Part shown: positions 1 through 8,123 of the stretch, piece after piece
How positions within the stretch are numbered: position 1 is the stretch's first letter
Layout: every line of letters begins with the position of its first letter
Assembly (NCBI GenBank): GCA_946184125.1
Contig: CAMHEL010000005.1
Location: 1 to 63,841 of the forward strand
Source: an uncultured Prevotellaceae bacterium
GTDB lineage: Bacteria > Bacteroidota > Bacteroidia > Bacteroidales > Bacteroidaceae
Reading direction: 5' to 3'
DNA: 63,841 nt
Position numbers and translations under genes: made by a program
The notes under the pieces: model-generated
The model's database searches: none
The model's input: only the letters and a program-made list of their open reading frames with translations
What the model was told of the DNA's origin: nothing

Positions 1-781
1 TGATGAAACGCCCTATGAGCTGGCGGCGGCTGAACAGGTGGTAGGCCAGCCACGTCTGGACGATGCTCAGAATAATCAGCAATGGGATGGAGAACCAAGC
101 GTGGCTTTTGATAATGTGCCCCAGGTTGTATCCAGAATGATACATGTCGTCCGTCTGAAAGGGCTGCAGGATGGCGAAGACGGCAAAGAGCAAAACAAGC
201 AGAATAGCCGTGAAAATCCATGAGTACTTGATGGAACGGAAGAAATTGCATCCCAGCAGGAAGAAGGTGTGTATCCACAAACCGAAGAGCAAGATGACAC
301 CTACCCCAGGTGAAGACATGAAGTGCCCGATTTTCCTAAGCGTATGTATCGTAATCAGCGACGCGGGGTCTCGACCTATGACCAGTCCCACTACATACTG
401 CAGGAGGTCGGCGACCAATAAGGAGCCAATAAGCATGAGCAAATGGGTGAGCATGGGTACTATATAGCGTGCAACGAATTTCTCTGCATTGCTGGCTGGA
501 AGGAGATACAGGCAGCGCAAAGCATCGTGGTTCTTGGCAAATGAGTTGAACATCATGCTTCCGCCGGTGAGAAAGAAAATTGTGATGACGGCTAAGACTT
601 GAATGCAGGAAACTTCTTCATCCACTTTGCTTTTGAGAAAGAACTCTAAGTTGGTCATCATCAGCATGACGGTGAAAATAACAAGGTAGAGGGAACCCCA
701 GTGGCGGTTGTATTGGCTGTCGGTGGCTATGGTCCAGCGTGCCAACTTCATAAAACGTGGAAAGGAGAAGGTGGAACTCAT
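1..781 (-). CDS. ABC transporter permease, partial at left window edge
   Basis: This is the membrane subunit of an ABC exporter. The reading frame starts with ATG at 781 and stays open to the window edge, giving about 260 residues without a stop. The translation is strongly hydrophobic in several blocks: one near residues 30-43 after SQYNRHWGSLY, one around VLAVITIFFLTGG, one around MLTHLLMLIGSLLVADLLQ, one around GVILLFGLWIHTFFLLG, one around IFTAILLVLLFAVFAIL and one around FSIPLLIILSIVQTWLAY. This fits a six-helix ABC-2-like permease. The ATG overlaps the TGA of the ATPase gene (ATGA), so the two are probably translationally coupled. Substrate cannot be told; in Bacteroidetes such GntR-linked ABC-2 modules are mostly uncharacterised. 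The C-terminus lies outside the window. Confidence 0.8.
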   Translation of the reverse strand, partial: MSSTFSFPRFMKLARWTIATDSQYNRHWGSLYLVIFTVMLMMTNLEFFLKSKVDEEVSCIQVLAVITIFFLTGGSMMFNSFAKNHDALRCLYLLPASNAEKFVARYIVPMLTHLLMLIGSLLVADLLQYVVGLVIGRDPASLITIHTLRKIGHFMSSPGVGVILLFGLWIHTFFLLGCNFFRSIKYSWIFTAILLVLLFAVFAILQPFQTDDMYHSGYNLGHIIKSHAWFSIPLLIILSIVQTWLAYHLFSRRQLIGRFI

Positions 782-1626
782 AGCTTCGTGCTTTTTAGGT
801 CTTTGGGCAGTCTGCCGGTGGTGACTGCGTTGAACAGTAGTTCCAGGTCAATAGGGGTCTCCATCATGTCGGAACTGCGTTGGGCGACAAAGGCGGTGCC
901 TTGGATGGCGGGCTCGCTGTAAACCACACCGGAGAGGTCCTCGCCTGGTGCGCCGTGACCGAAAACGTAGCGCTCGCTGATGCCACTCACAGAAGCATCG
1001 AGGAGCAACTGGCTCTGCGAGAGAATCAGTATGTGGTCGAGAAGGGTCTCCACGTCGTGAACCTGGTGGGTAGAGATGAGGAGCATGCGGTCGTCGCTCA
1101 TGTTGTTGGCCACCACACGGCGGAACTGGGCCTTGGCGGGGATGTCGAGACCATTGGTGGGCTCATCCATAAGAAGCAAACGGGTGCCGGCGGCAATGGC
1201 AAAACTCATGTAGACTTTCTTTTTCTGCCCCATCGACAGCGCGTTGAGGTGAATGTCGGTGGTCAGTTCGAAGTCTTCGAGGCACTTGTGCAGTACCTCA
1301 CGGCTAAAACGGGGGTAGAAAGGCTCGTTGATACGAACGTATTCATTGAGGGTGGTGGAGGGTAAAGCATATTCCTCTGGCACAATGAATATCTCTTCGA
1401 GAGTGGAGGGAAGACGGAGACCGGGGGCTACACCGTCGATACTTACCGTTCCTGATTGGGGGCGGAGCAGGCCTGAGATGATGTAAAGCAGCGTGCTCTT
1501 GCCGGTGCCGTTCTTGCCCAGCAGCCCGTAGATATTGTTGGCGTTCAGCTGCATCGTGAAGTCGCTGAAAACAGGGGTTTTCATACCTGGGTAACGGAAA
1601 CCGAGATTCTGAATATCAATGGTCAT
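778..1626 (-). CDS. ABC transporter ATP-binding protein
   Basis: This 282-residue cytoplasmic ATPase would power the permease encoded next to it. Visible motifs are the Walker A GKNGTGKS (about residues 37-44), the ABC signature LSMGQ (130-134), Walker B LLLMDEP followed by TNGLD (150-161) and the switch histidine in ISTHQ (about 186). The length is that of a single nucleotide-binding domain plus a C-terminal extension of about 80 residues, as in YtrB-like and CcmA-like exporter ATPases. It lies 67 bases after the DUF3836-like gene and overlaps the permease start, so the three genes probably form one operon behind the palindromic operator at 2249-2270. The family is clear; the transported substrate is not. 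Confidence 0.92.
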   Translation of the reverse strand: MTIDIQNLGFRYPGMKTPVFSDFTMQLNANNIYGLLGKNGTGKSTLLYIISGLLRPQSGTVSIDGVAPGLRLPSTLEEIFIVPEEYALPSTTLNEYVRINEPFYPRFSREVLHKCLEDFELTTDIHLNALSMGQKKKVYMSFAIAAGTRLLLMDEPTNGLDIPAKAQFRRVVANNMSDDRMLLISTHQVHDVETLLDHILILSQSQLLLDASVSGISERYVFGHGAPGEDLSGVVYSEPAIQGTAFVAQRSSDMMETPIDLELLFNAVTTGRLPKDLKSTKL

Positions 1627-1693
1627 GGTGAATGGGATTAGGGGGTGAGATGAAATGGAGATGTGATGTGTATGTTCTTTCTAAAGTAAGAGG

Positions 1694-2185
1694 TCAGGGG
1701 AGGGTGGGGCGGATGGCGAGCAGTTGGTCGCCATGGGCATCCTGGATGAGGAAATGGTCGACGGCATGGTAACGGCCCTGCGTGTCGCGCTGGAGAATGT
1801 TGACGGAGAGGTTTTTGCTGCCATCAAGTTGGTACACCATTTTCTGCGTGTCGGTTTGCCAGTTGTCGGCACGATTGTCCCATACCGAACGAGAGAGTTC
1901 GTAGGTGTCGACTAAATAGGCCATGCAAAGCTGATAGCTAGGCTGGTAACAATTGCTCTCGGCATTCCAGCGGTAGGCGGTCTTTGTACTCAGGCGACCT
2001 GCTTCGTCGTAGTCGTAGTGGTAAGAATACGTGGGGATGAGGCCCGTGGCGCTCTTCTCGTAAACATACATGGTGCGGACAATGCCATTGTCGATGTCGG
2101 CATTGTAGCAGTAGTCGCCGCCGTTGTCCTGTGACAGGTTCATATACATCGAAAGTACTGTGAACATGGTGATGATGAAGTCCAT
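1694..2185 (-). CDS. DUF3836-like small exported protein
   Basis: This 163-residue protein has a hydrophobic N-terminus (MDFIITMFTVLSMYMNLS) that may act as a signal or anchor. It continues with a run of YD-repeat-like text: YHYDYDEAGRLSTKTAYRW, then CMAYLVDTYELSRSVWDN, then QKMVYQLDG. Alternating short strands of this kind resemble the DUF3836 family of Bacteroidales gut species, a family of unknown function; this is my recollection of the family style, not a search. It is the first gene behind the promoter at 2273-2280 and its operator, and the ABC ATPase follows in the same direction. It may therefore be an envelope protein controlled together with the exporter. Confidence 0.6.
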   Translation of the reverse strand: MDFIITMFTVLSMYMNLSQDNGGDYCYNADIDNGIVRTMYVYEKSATGLIPTYSYHYDYDEAGRLSTKTAYRWNAESNCYQPSYQLCMAYLVDTYELSRSVWDNRADNWQTDTQKMVYQLDGSKNLSVNILQRDTQGRYHAVDHFLIQDAHGDQLLAIRPTLP

Positions 2186-2248
2186 AATTCTTGAGGGTTA
2201 AGGGTGAAACTTTTTTATTAATTGATGAAATGATATTTTAGTGTATTG

Positions 2249-2270
2249 GTGTACTACTCTAATAGTACAC
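2249..2270 (-). promoter_or_regulatory. perfect inverted repeat operator, GntR/YtrA type
   Basis: The arms GTGTACTA (2249-2256) and TAGTACAC (2263-2270) are perfect reverse complements, separated by 6 bases. A further partial half-site GTGTATTG lies at 2241-2248. The site sits just downstream of the minus-strand -7 box at 2273-2280, overlapping the expected transcription start, which is a classic repressor position. YtrA-subfamily GntR repressors bind GTGTA/TACAC palindromes in front of ABC operons. No GntR gene is in the window; it could lie past the left edge. Confidence 0.7.
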
Positions 2271-2272
2271 TG

Positions 2273-2280
2273 CAAAGGTA
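2273..2280 (-). promoter_or_regulatory. promoter -7 box for the DUF3836-ABC operon
   Basis: TACCTTTG on the minus strand matches the Bacteroidetes TAnnTTTG -7 element. It lies 88 bases before the DUF3836-like ATG and abuts the operator palindrome. Confidence 0.7.
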
Positions 2281-2464
2281 TGTCATTTTTGATTGCCCTC
2301 CAAATTTTTCATGACTTTTTTTTGTTTTTCCCTTGTATTTAACATTTGTTTACGGTTTTTGGGGTACTGGGTTTCGCTTGCTCCGCATTTTTCGTGTCAT
2401 CTCCTTTATGTGGCCCCGCTAAATAAAATCCTTAAAAAATGTTGCAGAAACGGAAAGAAATCAT

Positions 2465-2472
2465 TATCTTTG
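2465..2472 (+). promoter_or_regulatory. promoter -7 box for the aquaporin gene
   Basis: TATCTTTG matches TAnnTTTG, with a TTG at 2442-2444 about 20 bases upstream as a -33 element. The leader to the ATG at 2520 is short and A/T-rich. Confidence 0.75.
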
Positions 2473-2519
2473 CACTCAAAATAAACATTATTTTAGTTAT
2501 TTTTTAAAGTTTAAAGAAG

Positions 2520-3203
2520 ATGAAGAAGTATTTAGCTGAATTGGTAGGCACTTTCGTGCTCACGTTTCTTGGCTGTGGTGCTGCTGTGGCTCTTGGTTGT
2601 GGCACCGACACGGCTTCGGTAGTCGGCACAGCTTTCGCCTTTGGTCTTGCTGTGGTGGCCATGGCTTATACCATTGGCGGCATCTCGGGATGCCACATCA
2701 ATCCCGCCATCACGCTTGGTGTCTTTCTCAGTGGACGGATGAGTTTGAAAGACTGTGGCATGTACATCCTCTTTCAGGTCATCGGTGGCATTCTTGCAGC
2801 TGCTGCACTGTCGGGCATTCTCGCAACCGTAGTGGGCGATGCCATCATCACAACAAGCACCGGGGCCAATGCCTGTGCTTTCGGTGTGACAAATGGACTT
2901 ATCGTCGAGGTGGTGCTCACAACCATCTTCGTTCTGGTCGTCCTTGGTGCCACCTCACACACCAACGGACTCACCAACAACTTTGCGGGTCTGGCCATCG
3001 GCTTGTCGCTCGTTCTCATCCATCTCGTTGGCATTCACTTCACAGGAACCTCGGTCAACCCGGCAAGGTCTATCGGGCCGGCTATTTTCCAAGGAGGAGA
3101 GGCTTTGTCCGAGATATGGGTCTTCATCATTGGCCCACTTGTGGGTGGAGCTCTCGCTGCTCTCATCTGGAAGGTCATCGACCCTGACGAGAAAGAGCTT
3201 TAA
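2520..3203 (+). CDS. aqpZ: aquaporin, MIP family
   Basis: This 227-residue inner-membrane channel belongs to the major intrinsic protein family, which passes water or small neutral solutes such as glycerol. Both pore motifs are present: NPA in GCHINPAITLG (first half) and NPA in TSVNPARSIGP (second half). The six-helix two-half layout is clear, from MKKYLAELVGTFVLTFLGCG to IGPLVGGALAALIWK. Length is typical of AqpZ. The residues around the second NPA (NPARS) are those usual for water-selective channels, which is why I use aqpZ, but glycerol transport cannot be excluded. The gene stands alone between its own promoter (2465-2472) and a strong hairpin (3229-3271). Confidence 0.93.
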   Translation: MKKYLAELVGTFVLTFLGCGAAVALGCGTDTASVVGTAFAFGLAVVAMAYTIGGISGCHINPAITLGVFLSGRMSLKDCGMYILFQVIGGILAAAALSGILATVVGDAIITTSTGANACAFGVTNGLIVEVVLTTIFVLVVLGATSHTNGLTNNFAGLAIGLSLVLIHLVGIHFTGTSVNPARSIGPAIFQGGEALSEIWVFIIGPLVGGALAALIWKVIDPDEKEL

Positions 3204-3228
3204 GGGGAGCCCATAAATCATGATAATG

Positions 3229-3271
3229 AAAGGGCGTTAAAGAAGGATTTGGCTCCTCTTTAACGCCCTTT
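3229..3271. terminator. hairpin terminator after aquaporin
   Basis: A 15-bp perfect stem, AAAGGGCGTTAAAGA (3229-3243) with its complement at 3257-3271, encloses a 13-base loop. The A run at the base of the left arm and T run at the base of the right arm make it usable in both directions. Confidence 0.8.
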
Positions 3272-3297
3272 ATCGGTAGCGCTCACTCTGTTTTGTT

Positions 3298-3349
3298 AAG
3301 TAGGTGATAAAAATTTGATGATAGTAACAGATTATTTTTTCACCTACTT
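3298..3349. repeat. inverted repeat downstream of the DUF1703 remnant
   Basis: AAGTAGGTGA (3298-3307) and TCACCTACTT (3340-3349) are perfect 10-bp inverted repeats. A related copy, AAGTAGGTAATCAAAATT, lies at about 3694-3711 on the other side of the gene remnant, so the remnant is framed by similar sequence. Confidence 0.6.
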
Positions 3350-3674
3350 ATATTATGGCGACCATCTCTATTTTGCATTCATGCCTCTTGGTCTCCTTGT
3401 CGTAGTTGATACCCACGAGCAGGAGGTCGCCAGTGTACTGAGCCACTTTGGCGGGGTACTTCTTTCTCTTGATTTGTTCAATGGCACTGTCGGCATCCTT
3501 GTTGTATTTCAGTTCGAGGACGATGGCGGGCGAATCAACGTTCTTGCGAGGGATGAGCACGAGGTCGGCAAACCCCTTGCCGGATGCAAGTTCTCTATGG
3601 ATGATGTAGTCGTTTCTTGCGTAATAGTAAGCGATGGAGAGCACGCAGGTGTTTGGTCGGTTTGAATGGTACTG
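3348..3674 (-). pseudogene. remnant of AAA-ATPase-like / PD-(D/E)XK (DUF1703) protein
   Basis: Only the C-terminal nuclease-like domain remains, about 98-108 residues. The text YIIHRELASGKGFADLVLIP, then VLELKYNKDAD, then a terminal DLLLVGINYD is diagnostic of the DUF1703 PD-(D/E)XK domain found at the end of long Bacteroidales AAA-ATPase-like proteins, normally over 500 residues. The frame is closed by a TAA at 3675-3677, and nothing resembling the N-terminal AAA part follows upstream. The only available start for the 98-residue frame is a GTG at 3644. I read it as a truncated, probably dead gene. The core nuclease residues (D in FADLVL, ELK) are retained. Confidence 0.75.
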
Positions 3675-4095
3675 TTATTACTCGAAAGAAATAAAGTAGG
3701 TAATCAAAATTATATGTAACTATCGTTGTTGTAGGTGTGATATAGTCTTTTATGTTTGGCAACGGCCTAAGTTACTCACGCTCGGGCAAGTTCAAATGCC
3801 TTTAACCTTCGGTTGAATTTGAATATTTGGCTTTCCCCTCGCTTAATCGTAACTTTCTTTGGTGAATTTTTGAACACCTATCTTATTTTTTGCAAATATA
3901 GCAATTATTTCTGTTATTAATGTTTTTGATCCTTATTTTTTCTTCAAGGCCATAGGAATCTAAGTGGTGGATGTATAATCACCATGTGAAAAGGGAGAAT
4001 GGGTAAAAAAGGAAATGGGAGTGACGAAGTCTTCAGAACTATCTGAGTGGCCTCATCACCCCCAAAGGCTTAAAAAATGCGGCGTAAACCGGAAT
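3675..4095. other. intergenic stretch with a hairpin, no gene seen
   Basis: This A/T-rich stretch lies between the DUF1703 remnant and the FadL-like gene. The one structured element is at 3791-3823: TTCAAAT pairs with ATTTGAA around an inner TTTAACC/GGTTGAA stem. It is followed by the T-rich text CTTTCCCCTCGCTTAATCG. I see no promoter or open frame worth calling. Confidence 0.5.
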
Positions 4096-5661
4096 TTAGA
4101 AATCAATGTCAATGCCTGCTCCGAGCACTTTGTTGGTGCGTGAGAAGCGGTCGGTATTGTGTGTGTTGAACGACTGTCCTGCCAGTTCTGTCACGCTGTC
4201 GTATTCCTTGTCGAACTTCTCGTAGTTGGTGAAGAAATAGGCGATGTTGACGGCCATGTTCTTGGCGATTTTGAATTTGGCGCCGAAACCGAGGCTATAG
4301 CTGCTTGTCACGAAACTCATGTCATTGAGGTATCCTCCGTCGGCGAGGTCATATTTTGTGCGCTGTCCGCCGATGCTTACCATGAGGTCTTTGGTGATGT
4401 CCCATTCCACGCCGGCAAGGTATTCCTGTGTGTTGCCGCCAAGTTTCTTTTGTTTGTTGTCGGCCATTTTCGCGTTCTTGTCGAAGAAGTAGTGATAGCT
4501 GGCCATGACACGTAGCGAGGGCAGCAGTTCGTATTGTGCACCGACGGTGACGATGCCCGGGATGTCGTTGGGGGTGTTGACACCGTCGCCGAACAGTCCT
4601 GTGTCATCACGCTCGGTGTCGTTTTCGATGTTGAGGTGATTGGTGAACTCCAGACGAGCGCCGATGTTGAGCGGCCCGGTCTTGTAGTCAACACCGATGA
4701 TGGGCGTGATGCCCCAGCCGTTCTGGGTGCAGTCGAGGTGCTTGTCGGCAAAGGAGTTCTTGGTGGCGTCGAAGGTCTTGGCCATCTGTCCATAGAGGGC
4801 GGCGGCCTGCTGCAGTTGCTGTTTCACACCCTCGTCGGTAGTGGCGGCAGCAGTGGCGGCATAAACGGCGGCGTTGGTTTGAGCCTCAGTGGCACGGTTG
4901 CCGAAATAGTCGTAGAGCATTTCAGGCTTCCCTCCGATGTTGGCGCTGATTCCGGTGATGCTTCCTGTGTATTTGTTGTAGATGTAGTTGAAGCGGAAAC
5001 CGCCGTAGGCTGCCAGGTGCTCATTGAACTTATAGGTCGCTCCGAATTGGAAGCCGAAGATGTACTGCTGTCCCTTGATGTAGCTGCTCACACCATAGCC
5101 GGGGGAGGTGGTGCCGAGGCCGAGGTCGAGGCCATATTGCTTCTGATAGGTGCTGTTGGTGGCTTGGAGAATGGCAGGTATCATGGCAATGGTGCGCTCG
5201 AAGGAGCCCAGTCCGTTGCCGTAGGTGCATTTGCCGCCGCCGCCGATGAGGGAGAAACCGGCCTGGAAACCCCATTTGTCGTAGTTGAGAGCGGCCTGTA
5301 CCGATGGCAGTATAGGAACGGTGGCCTCGCCCTTGAAGGTCTTGACACCATCTGCATTACTTCCGTTGAGGGTGAAAGGGTTGTGGAATGGTGTGCCCTG
5401 GAAGACGGGTACCGTCATCCCGCTCTCGATGGTGCGTGTCTGGTAGACATTCTGAATGTTGAGTGAGAGATGGAAGCCGTTGCTCATGAAAGCTACGCCG
5501 GCGGGATTGCTGTATACACCATCAATCCCGATGATGCCGTCGCGGGCAAAGTTGCGGTTGAAAGCTATGTTGGTGTTTGTATTCGTGAGAAGGCCGCCTG
5601 CAAATGTCATTCCTGAAATTATGACGGCAAATACCATCATAAACAATCTTTTTTTACACAT
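4096..5661 (-). CDS. OmpP1/FadL/TodX-family outer membrane transport protein
   Basis: This 521-residue outer membrane beta-barrel belongs to the FadL family, which lets hydrophobic compounds such as long-chain fatty acids cross the outer membrane. A signal peptide is followed by GGLLTNTNTNIAFNRNFARD and then VYSNPAGVAFM. The N-x-x-G-x-x-F/NPAG pattern is the hallmark of the FadL hatch region. The rest alternates short amphipathic strands such as GFQAGFSLIGGG and NIGARLEFTNH, and the protein ends in an aromatic strand (VLGAGIDIDF). Length is normal for the family. It is a single gene with its own promoter at 5712-5719. The ligand cannot be read from the sequence. Confidence 0.88.
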   Translation of the reverse strand: MCKKRLFMMVFAVIISGMTFAGGLLTNTNTNIAFNRNFARDGIIGIDGVYSNPAGVAFMSNGFHLSLNIQNVYQTRTIESGMTVPVFQGTPFHNPFTLNGSNADGVKTFKGEATVPILPSVQAALNYDKWGFQAGFSLIGGGGKCTYGNGLGSFERTIAMIPAILQATNSTYQKQYGLDLGLGTTSPGYGVSSYIKGQQYIFGFQFGATYKFNEHLAAYGGFRFNYIYNKYTGSITGISANIGGKPEMLYDYFGNRATEAQTNAAVYAATAAATTDEGVKQQLQQAAALYGQMAKTFDATKNSFADKHLDCTQNGWGITPIIGVDYKTGPLNIGARLEFTNHLNIENDTERDDTGLFGDGVNTPNDIPGIVTVGAQYELLPSLRVMASYHYFFDKNAKMADNKQKKLGGNTQEYLAGVEWDITKDLMVSIGGQRTKYDLADGGYLNDMSFVTSSYSLGFGAKFKIAKNMAVNIAYFFTNYEKFDKEYDSVTELAGQSFNTHNTDRFSRTNKVLGAGIDIDF

Positions 5662-5711
5662 AATCTAATCTTTTACAAATTTTAAATGTTTTGTGGCTTA
5701 AAATTGGTTGC

Positions 5712-5719
5712 AAAGGTAT
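5712..5719 (-). promoter_or_regulatory. promoter -7 box for the FadL-like gene
   Basis: TACCTTTG on the minus strand, 50 bases before the ATG at 5661. Confidence 0.7.
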
Positions 5720-5817
5720 ATTAATTGTCCTGAATTTCCGATACTAAGCGTATTACTTTAACGTTTATTAATAATACGACTATATTTTTTGCTCTTGGCC
5801 GTTGATATATGGCTACA

Positions 5818-5858
5818 AATAATCACGAATCTTACGATTCGTAAGATTCGTGATTATT
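5818..5858. terminator. 41-bp near-perfect palindrome after the 7TM-HD gene
   Basis: Two 20-bp arms (5818-5837 and 5839-5858) are exact reverse complements around a single central base. The core is AATCTTACGA/TCGTAAGATT. It lies 31 bases past the stop codon of the 7TM-HD phosphohydrolase, so it probably terminates that transcript. The sequence itself is internally repetitive and could also be a dispersed palindromic element. Confidence 0.65.
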
Positions 5859-5888
5859 AATTCCGGTTCGTTGGTGGGGCAAATCCCT

Positions 5889-7991
5889 CTAATTCTCTTC
5901 TTTTTCGTCCTGGTTTTTGGGCTTCTCTTCGAGGACGGGGTATTTGATGCGTGTGTGGTAGATACTTTTGAGGCGCTCGATGAGCACTTTTTTTGCCACA
6001 TCGATGTCACGGAACGTGATGGGGCACTCCTTGAAGAAACCATCGCTCACCTGTTTGTCGATGAGGCTGTTCACAAACTGGCTGATGGTTTCGTCGGTGT
6101 AGTTGTCGAGCGACTTGGTGGCGGCTTCCACGGCATCGGCCATCATCAGGATGGCCTGCTCTTTGGTCTGCGGGTTGGGGCCGGGATACGAGAAGTCTTT
6201 GATGTCTACCTCTTCGTCGGGGTGTGCGTTTTTGTATTTGATATAAAAGAAGCTTGTAATTCCTTTGCCGTGATGGGTACTGATAAAATCTTTGATGACA
6301 CCTGGTAGGCGACCCTTGGCAATTTGCAGGCCGGTGGTGACATGGCTGATGATCACTTTTGCGCTCTCCTTCTCGGTAAGGCGCTCGTGTGGATTGTATC
6401 CAACCTGGTTCTCAGTGAAGAAGGCTGGGTTCTCCATCTTCCCGATGTCATGGTAAAGTGCGCCTGTTCTCACCAAAAGGACATCGGCTCCCACCTGATT
6501 GGCTATCTCGGCTGCAAGGTTGCTCACCGTGGCAGAGTGGGCGAAGGTGCCAGGGGCTTTTTCGCTCAGCATACGAAGTAGGGGTTGGTTGAAGTCGGAC
6601 AACTCGTAGTAGGTGACCTTGGAGATAAAACCGAAAACAAGTTCGATGACATACATCAGCGGGTAGGCAAGAAGCAAGAGCACACCGCTTGCTATAAGCA
6701 AGTAATATACCGTGTTGTGCCGCTCCGTCTGCACGATGGCCGTGGTTTGTGGCGAGATGAGTTGGATGGAGTAGTAGATGAGCATGGCACATGACGTGGC
6801 GATGAGGGCAGCTGTAAAGAGGTGTTGCCGTTTCGACATGTCGCCCAGAGTATAGATGGCGGTCATGCCGGCGACAAGTTCGATAAGGATGAACTCATAC
6901 TGCACGATAGCGGTTATCGCGGAGATAAGGATGATGGTGACATGAGTCATGAAGGCTGTACGGGTGTCGAAGAACACACGGGTAATCATCGGCACGAGGG
7001 TGAAGGGGATGAGGTAGATGTAGCGGGGCTTGTGGATCACCATTGCCGACATGATGGAGCAGAAGAGAATAATCATCATGTAAAGCATCAGAAGCTTGCG
7101 GGGGCTCTTGAAATAGTCGGGACGGAAAACCATCAGGTAGATGGTGAATAGCGACACTAAAGTGAACACAAAGAGCGTCTGACCTATGCCAATCCTTGAT
7201 ATCGCGGAAGGGCCACTGGGGTGGAGCTCCTTTTCCTTTTCCAAAAGGGCTTTTATCTTGCGGTCTATGCTTTCATTCACAATATCGCCGCGGTCCACGA
7301 TTTTCTCTCCTTTCTTCACTTCAGTCAACTTGCTGGGTATGCTTTTCTTCAGCTCCTCAATCTCATCTTCGTTGAATGTGTAGTTGTAGGACAAATTGGG
7401 GTAGATGAAATTGCCTGGCTCGAAGCGGTTTATCTCACGCATGTGCTGTTCCAGTTCGTCGTCCATGAAAAACTGGCTGAAGAGTGTGTTTGGCGAATGA
7501 ATATTATCGAGGGCCTCGCTAACCGCCATATTTATTTTCCCCTTGATAATCCGGATAGAATCCTTGCCTTCGTCTGTGAGCTTCTTCTTGTCTTCGTCGC
7601 TGATGATGCCACGGTCATAGAAGAAATGAAGACGACGGCGCATGATTTCTTGGTATTTGCTCAGTACCCCAGTGCTGTCACTCGCCACTGCCTTGTCGAA
7701 ATCGGCGATGGCTTTCTGCTCTATCTGCTCGTCTTTTTGAAAATAGGGCTTGAGATGCTTTTTCTCCTCTTCAAGTAGTTTGTTAAACTCTTCTTCGTTC
7801 ACAAGCACATCGAAGTCATAGTCGGCTGTTAACAATTCTCCTGTCCAAGGCTTTCCCATCTCGTATTTGTATCCCACATCTCTTTCGCGGGGCTGAAAAA
7901 AGACGATAACAAATGTGGTGATGGCCACCAAAAGAGTGCTGCCAATAATTAGTGGCAACTTTTGTTTGATGGAGTACTCAGATATTATCAT
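5889..7991 (-). CDS. pgpH: 7TM-HD family phosphohydrolase (PgpH-type c-di-AMP phosphodiesterase)
   Basis: This is a 700-residue inner-membrane protein. A first helix ([21 protein letters not shown]) precedes an extracytoplasmic 7TMR-HDED region, then seven helices beginning about [19 protein letters not shown] cytoplasmic HD domain follows, with [13 protein letters not shown], the metal-binding HD of GALYHDIGK (about residue 515), NPHERL and FISTHHGKG. Proteins with this order (PgpH of Listeria) degrade cyclic di-AMP. I chose the ATG at 7991. A GTG at 8015 would add eight residues, but the only promoter-like box, TATTTTCG at 8020-8027, leaves room for a leader only with the later start. The gene diverges from gltX. 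Confidence 0.88.
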   Translation of the reverse strand: MIISEYSIKQKLPLIIGSTLLVAITTFVIVFFQPRERDVGYKYEMGKPWTGELLTADYDFDVLVNEEEFNKLLEEEKKHLKPYFQKDEQIEQKAIADFDKAVASDSTGVLSKYQEIMRRRLHFFYDRGIISDEDKKKLTDEGKDSIRIIKGKINMAVSEALDNIHSPNTLFSQFFMDDELEQHMREINRFEPGNFIYPNLSYNYTFNEDEIEELKKSIPSKLTEVKKGEKIVDRGDIVNESIDRKIKALLEKEKELHPSGPSAISRIGIGQTLFVFTLVSLFTIYLMVFRPDYFKSPRKLLMLYMMIILFCSIMSAMVIHKPRYIYLIPFTLVPMITRVFFDTRTAFMTHVTIILISAITAIVQYEFILIELVAGMTAIYTLGDMSKRQHLFTAALIATSCAMLIYYSIQLISPQTTAIVQTERHNTVYYLLIASGVLLLLAYPLMYVIELVFGFISKVTYYELSDFNQPLLRMLSEKAPGTFAHSATVSNLAAEIANQVGADVLLVRTGALYHDIGKMENPAFFTENQVGYNPHERLTEKESAKVIISHVTTGLQIAKGRLPGVIKDFISTHHGKGITSFFYIKYKNAHPDEEVDIKDFSYPGPNPQTKEQAILMMADAVEAATKSLDNYTDETISQFVNSLIDKQVSDGFFKECPITFRDIDVAKKVLIERLKSIYHTRIKYPVLEEKPKNQDEKEEN

Positions 7992-8019
7992 TTTAGGATG
8001 AATTTTGAGTTTCACACTG

Positions 8020-8027
8020 CGAAAATA
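8020..8027 (-). promoter_or_regulatory. possible weak promoter box for the 7TM-HD gene
   Basis: TATTTTCG on the minus strand has one mismatch to TAnnTTTG. It supports the ATG at 7991 over the GTG at 8015. Confidence 0.35.
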
Positions 8028-8089
8028 CGAAAAAAAAATGATATGAGCCTATTTGAGGCGTTTTTTTCCGCGAAATGGAAAAAAAGCAG

Positions 8090-8097
8090 TACCTTTG
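8090..8097 (+). promoter_or_regulatory. promoter -7 box for gltX-waaA
   Basis: TACCTTTG, 27 bases before the gltX ATG at 8124. It rules out translation from the upstream in-frame codon at 7962, which would lie before the transcript begins. Confidence 0.75.
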
Positions 8098-8123
8098 CCA
8101 CAAAAATAGAATATCTACATAAT

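Noticed and set aside
2597..3187. 196-codon frame with many His and Trp
   Set aside because: Overlaps the aquaporin gene in another frame; aquaporin has both NPA motifs.
3791..3823. Possible small RNA or attenuator hairpin
   Set aside because: The stem contains mismatches, and there is no promoter or T run to define a transcript.
4534..5466. 310-codon plus-strand frame
   Set aside because: Antisense to the FadL-type porin gene.
7962..8123. 54-codon N-terminal extension of gltX
   Set aside because: The promoter at 8090-8097 lies inside it, and GltX proteins begin at the residue encoded at 8124.
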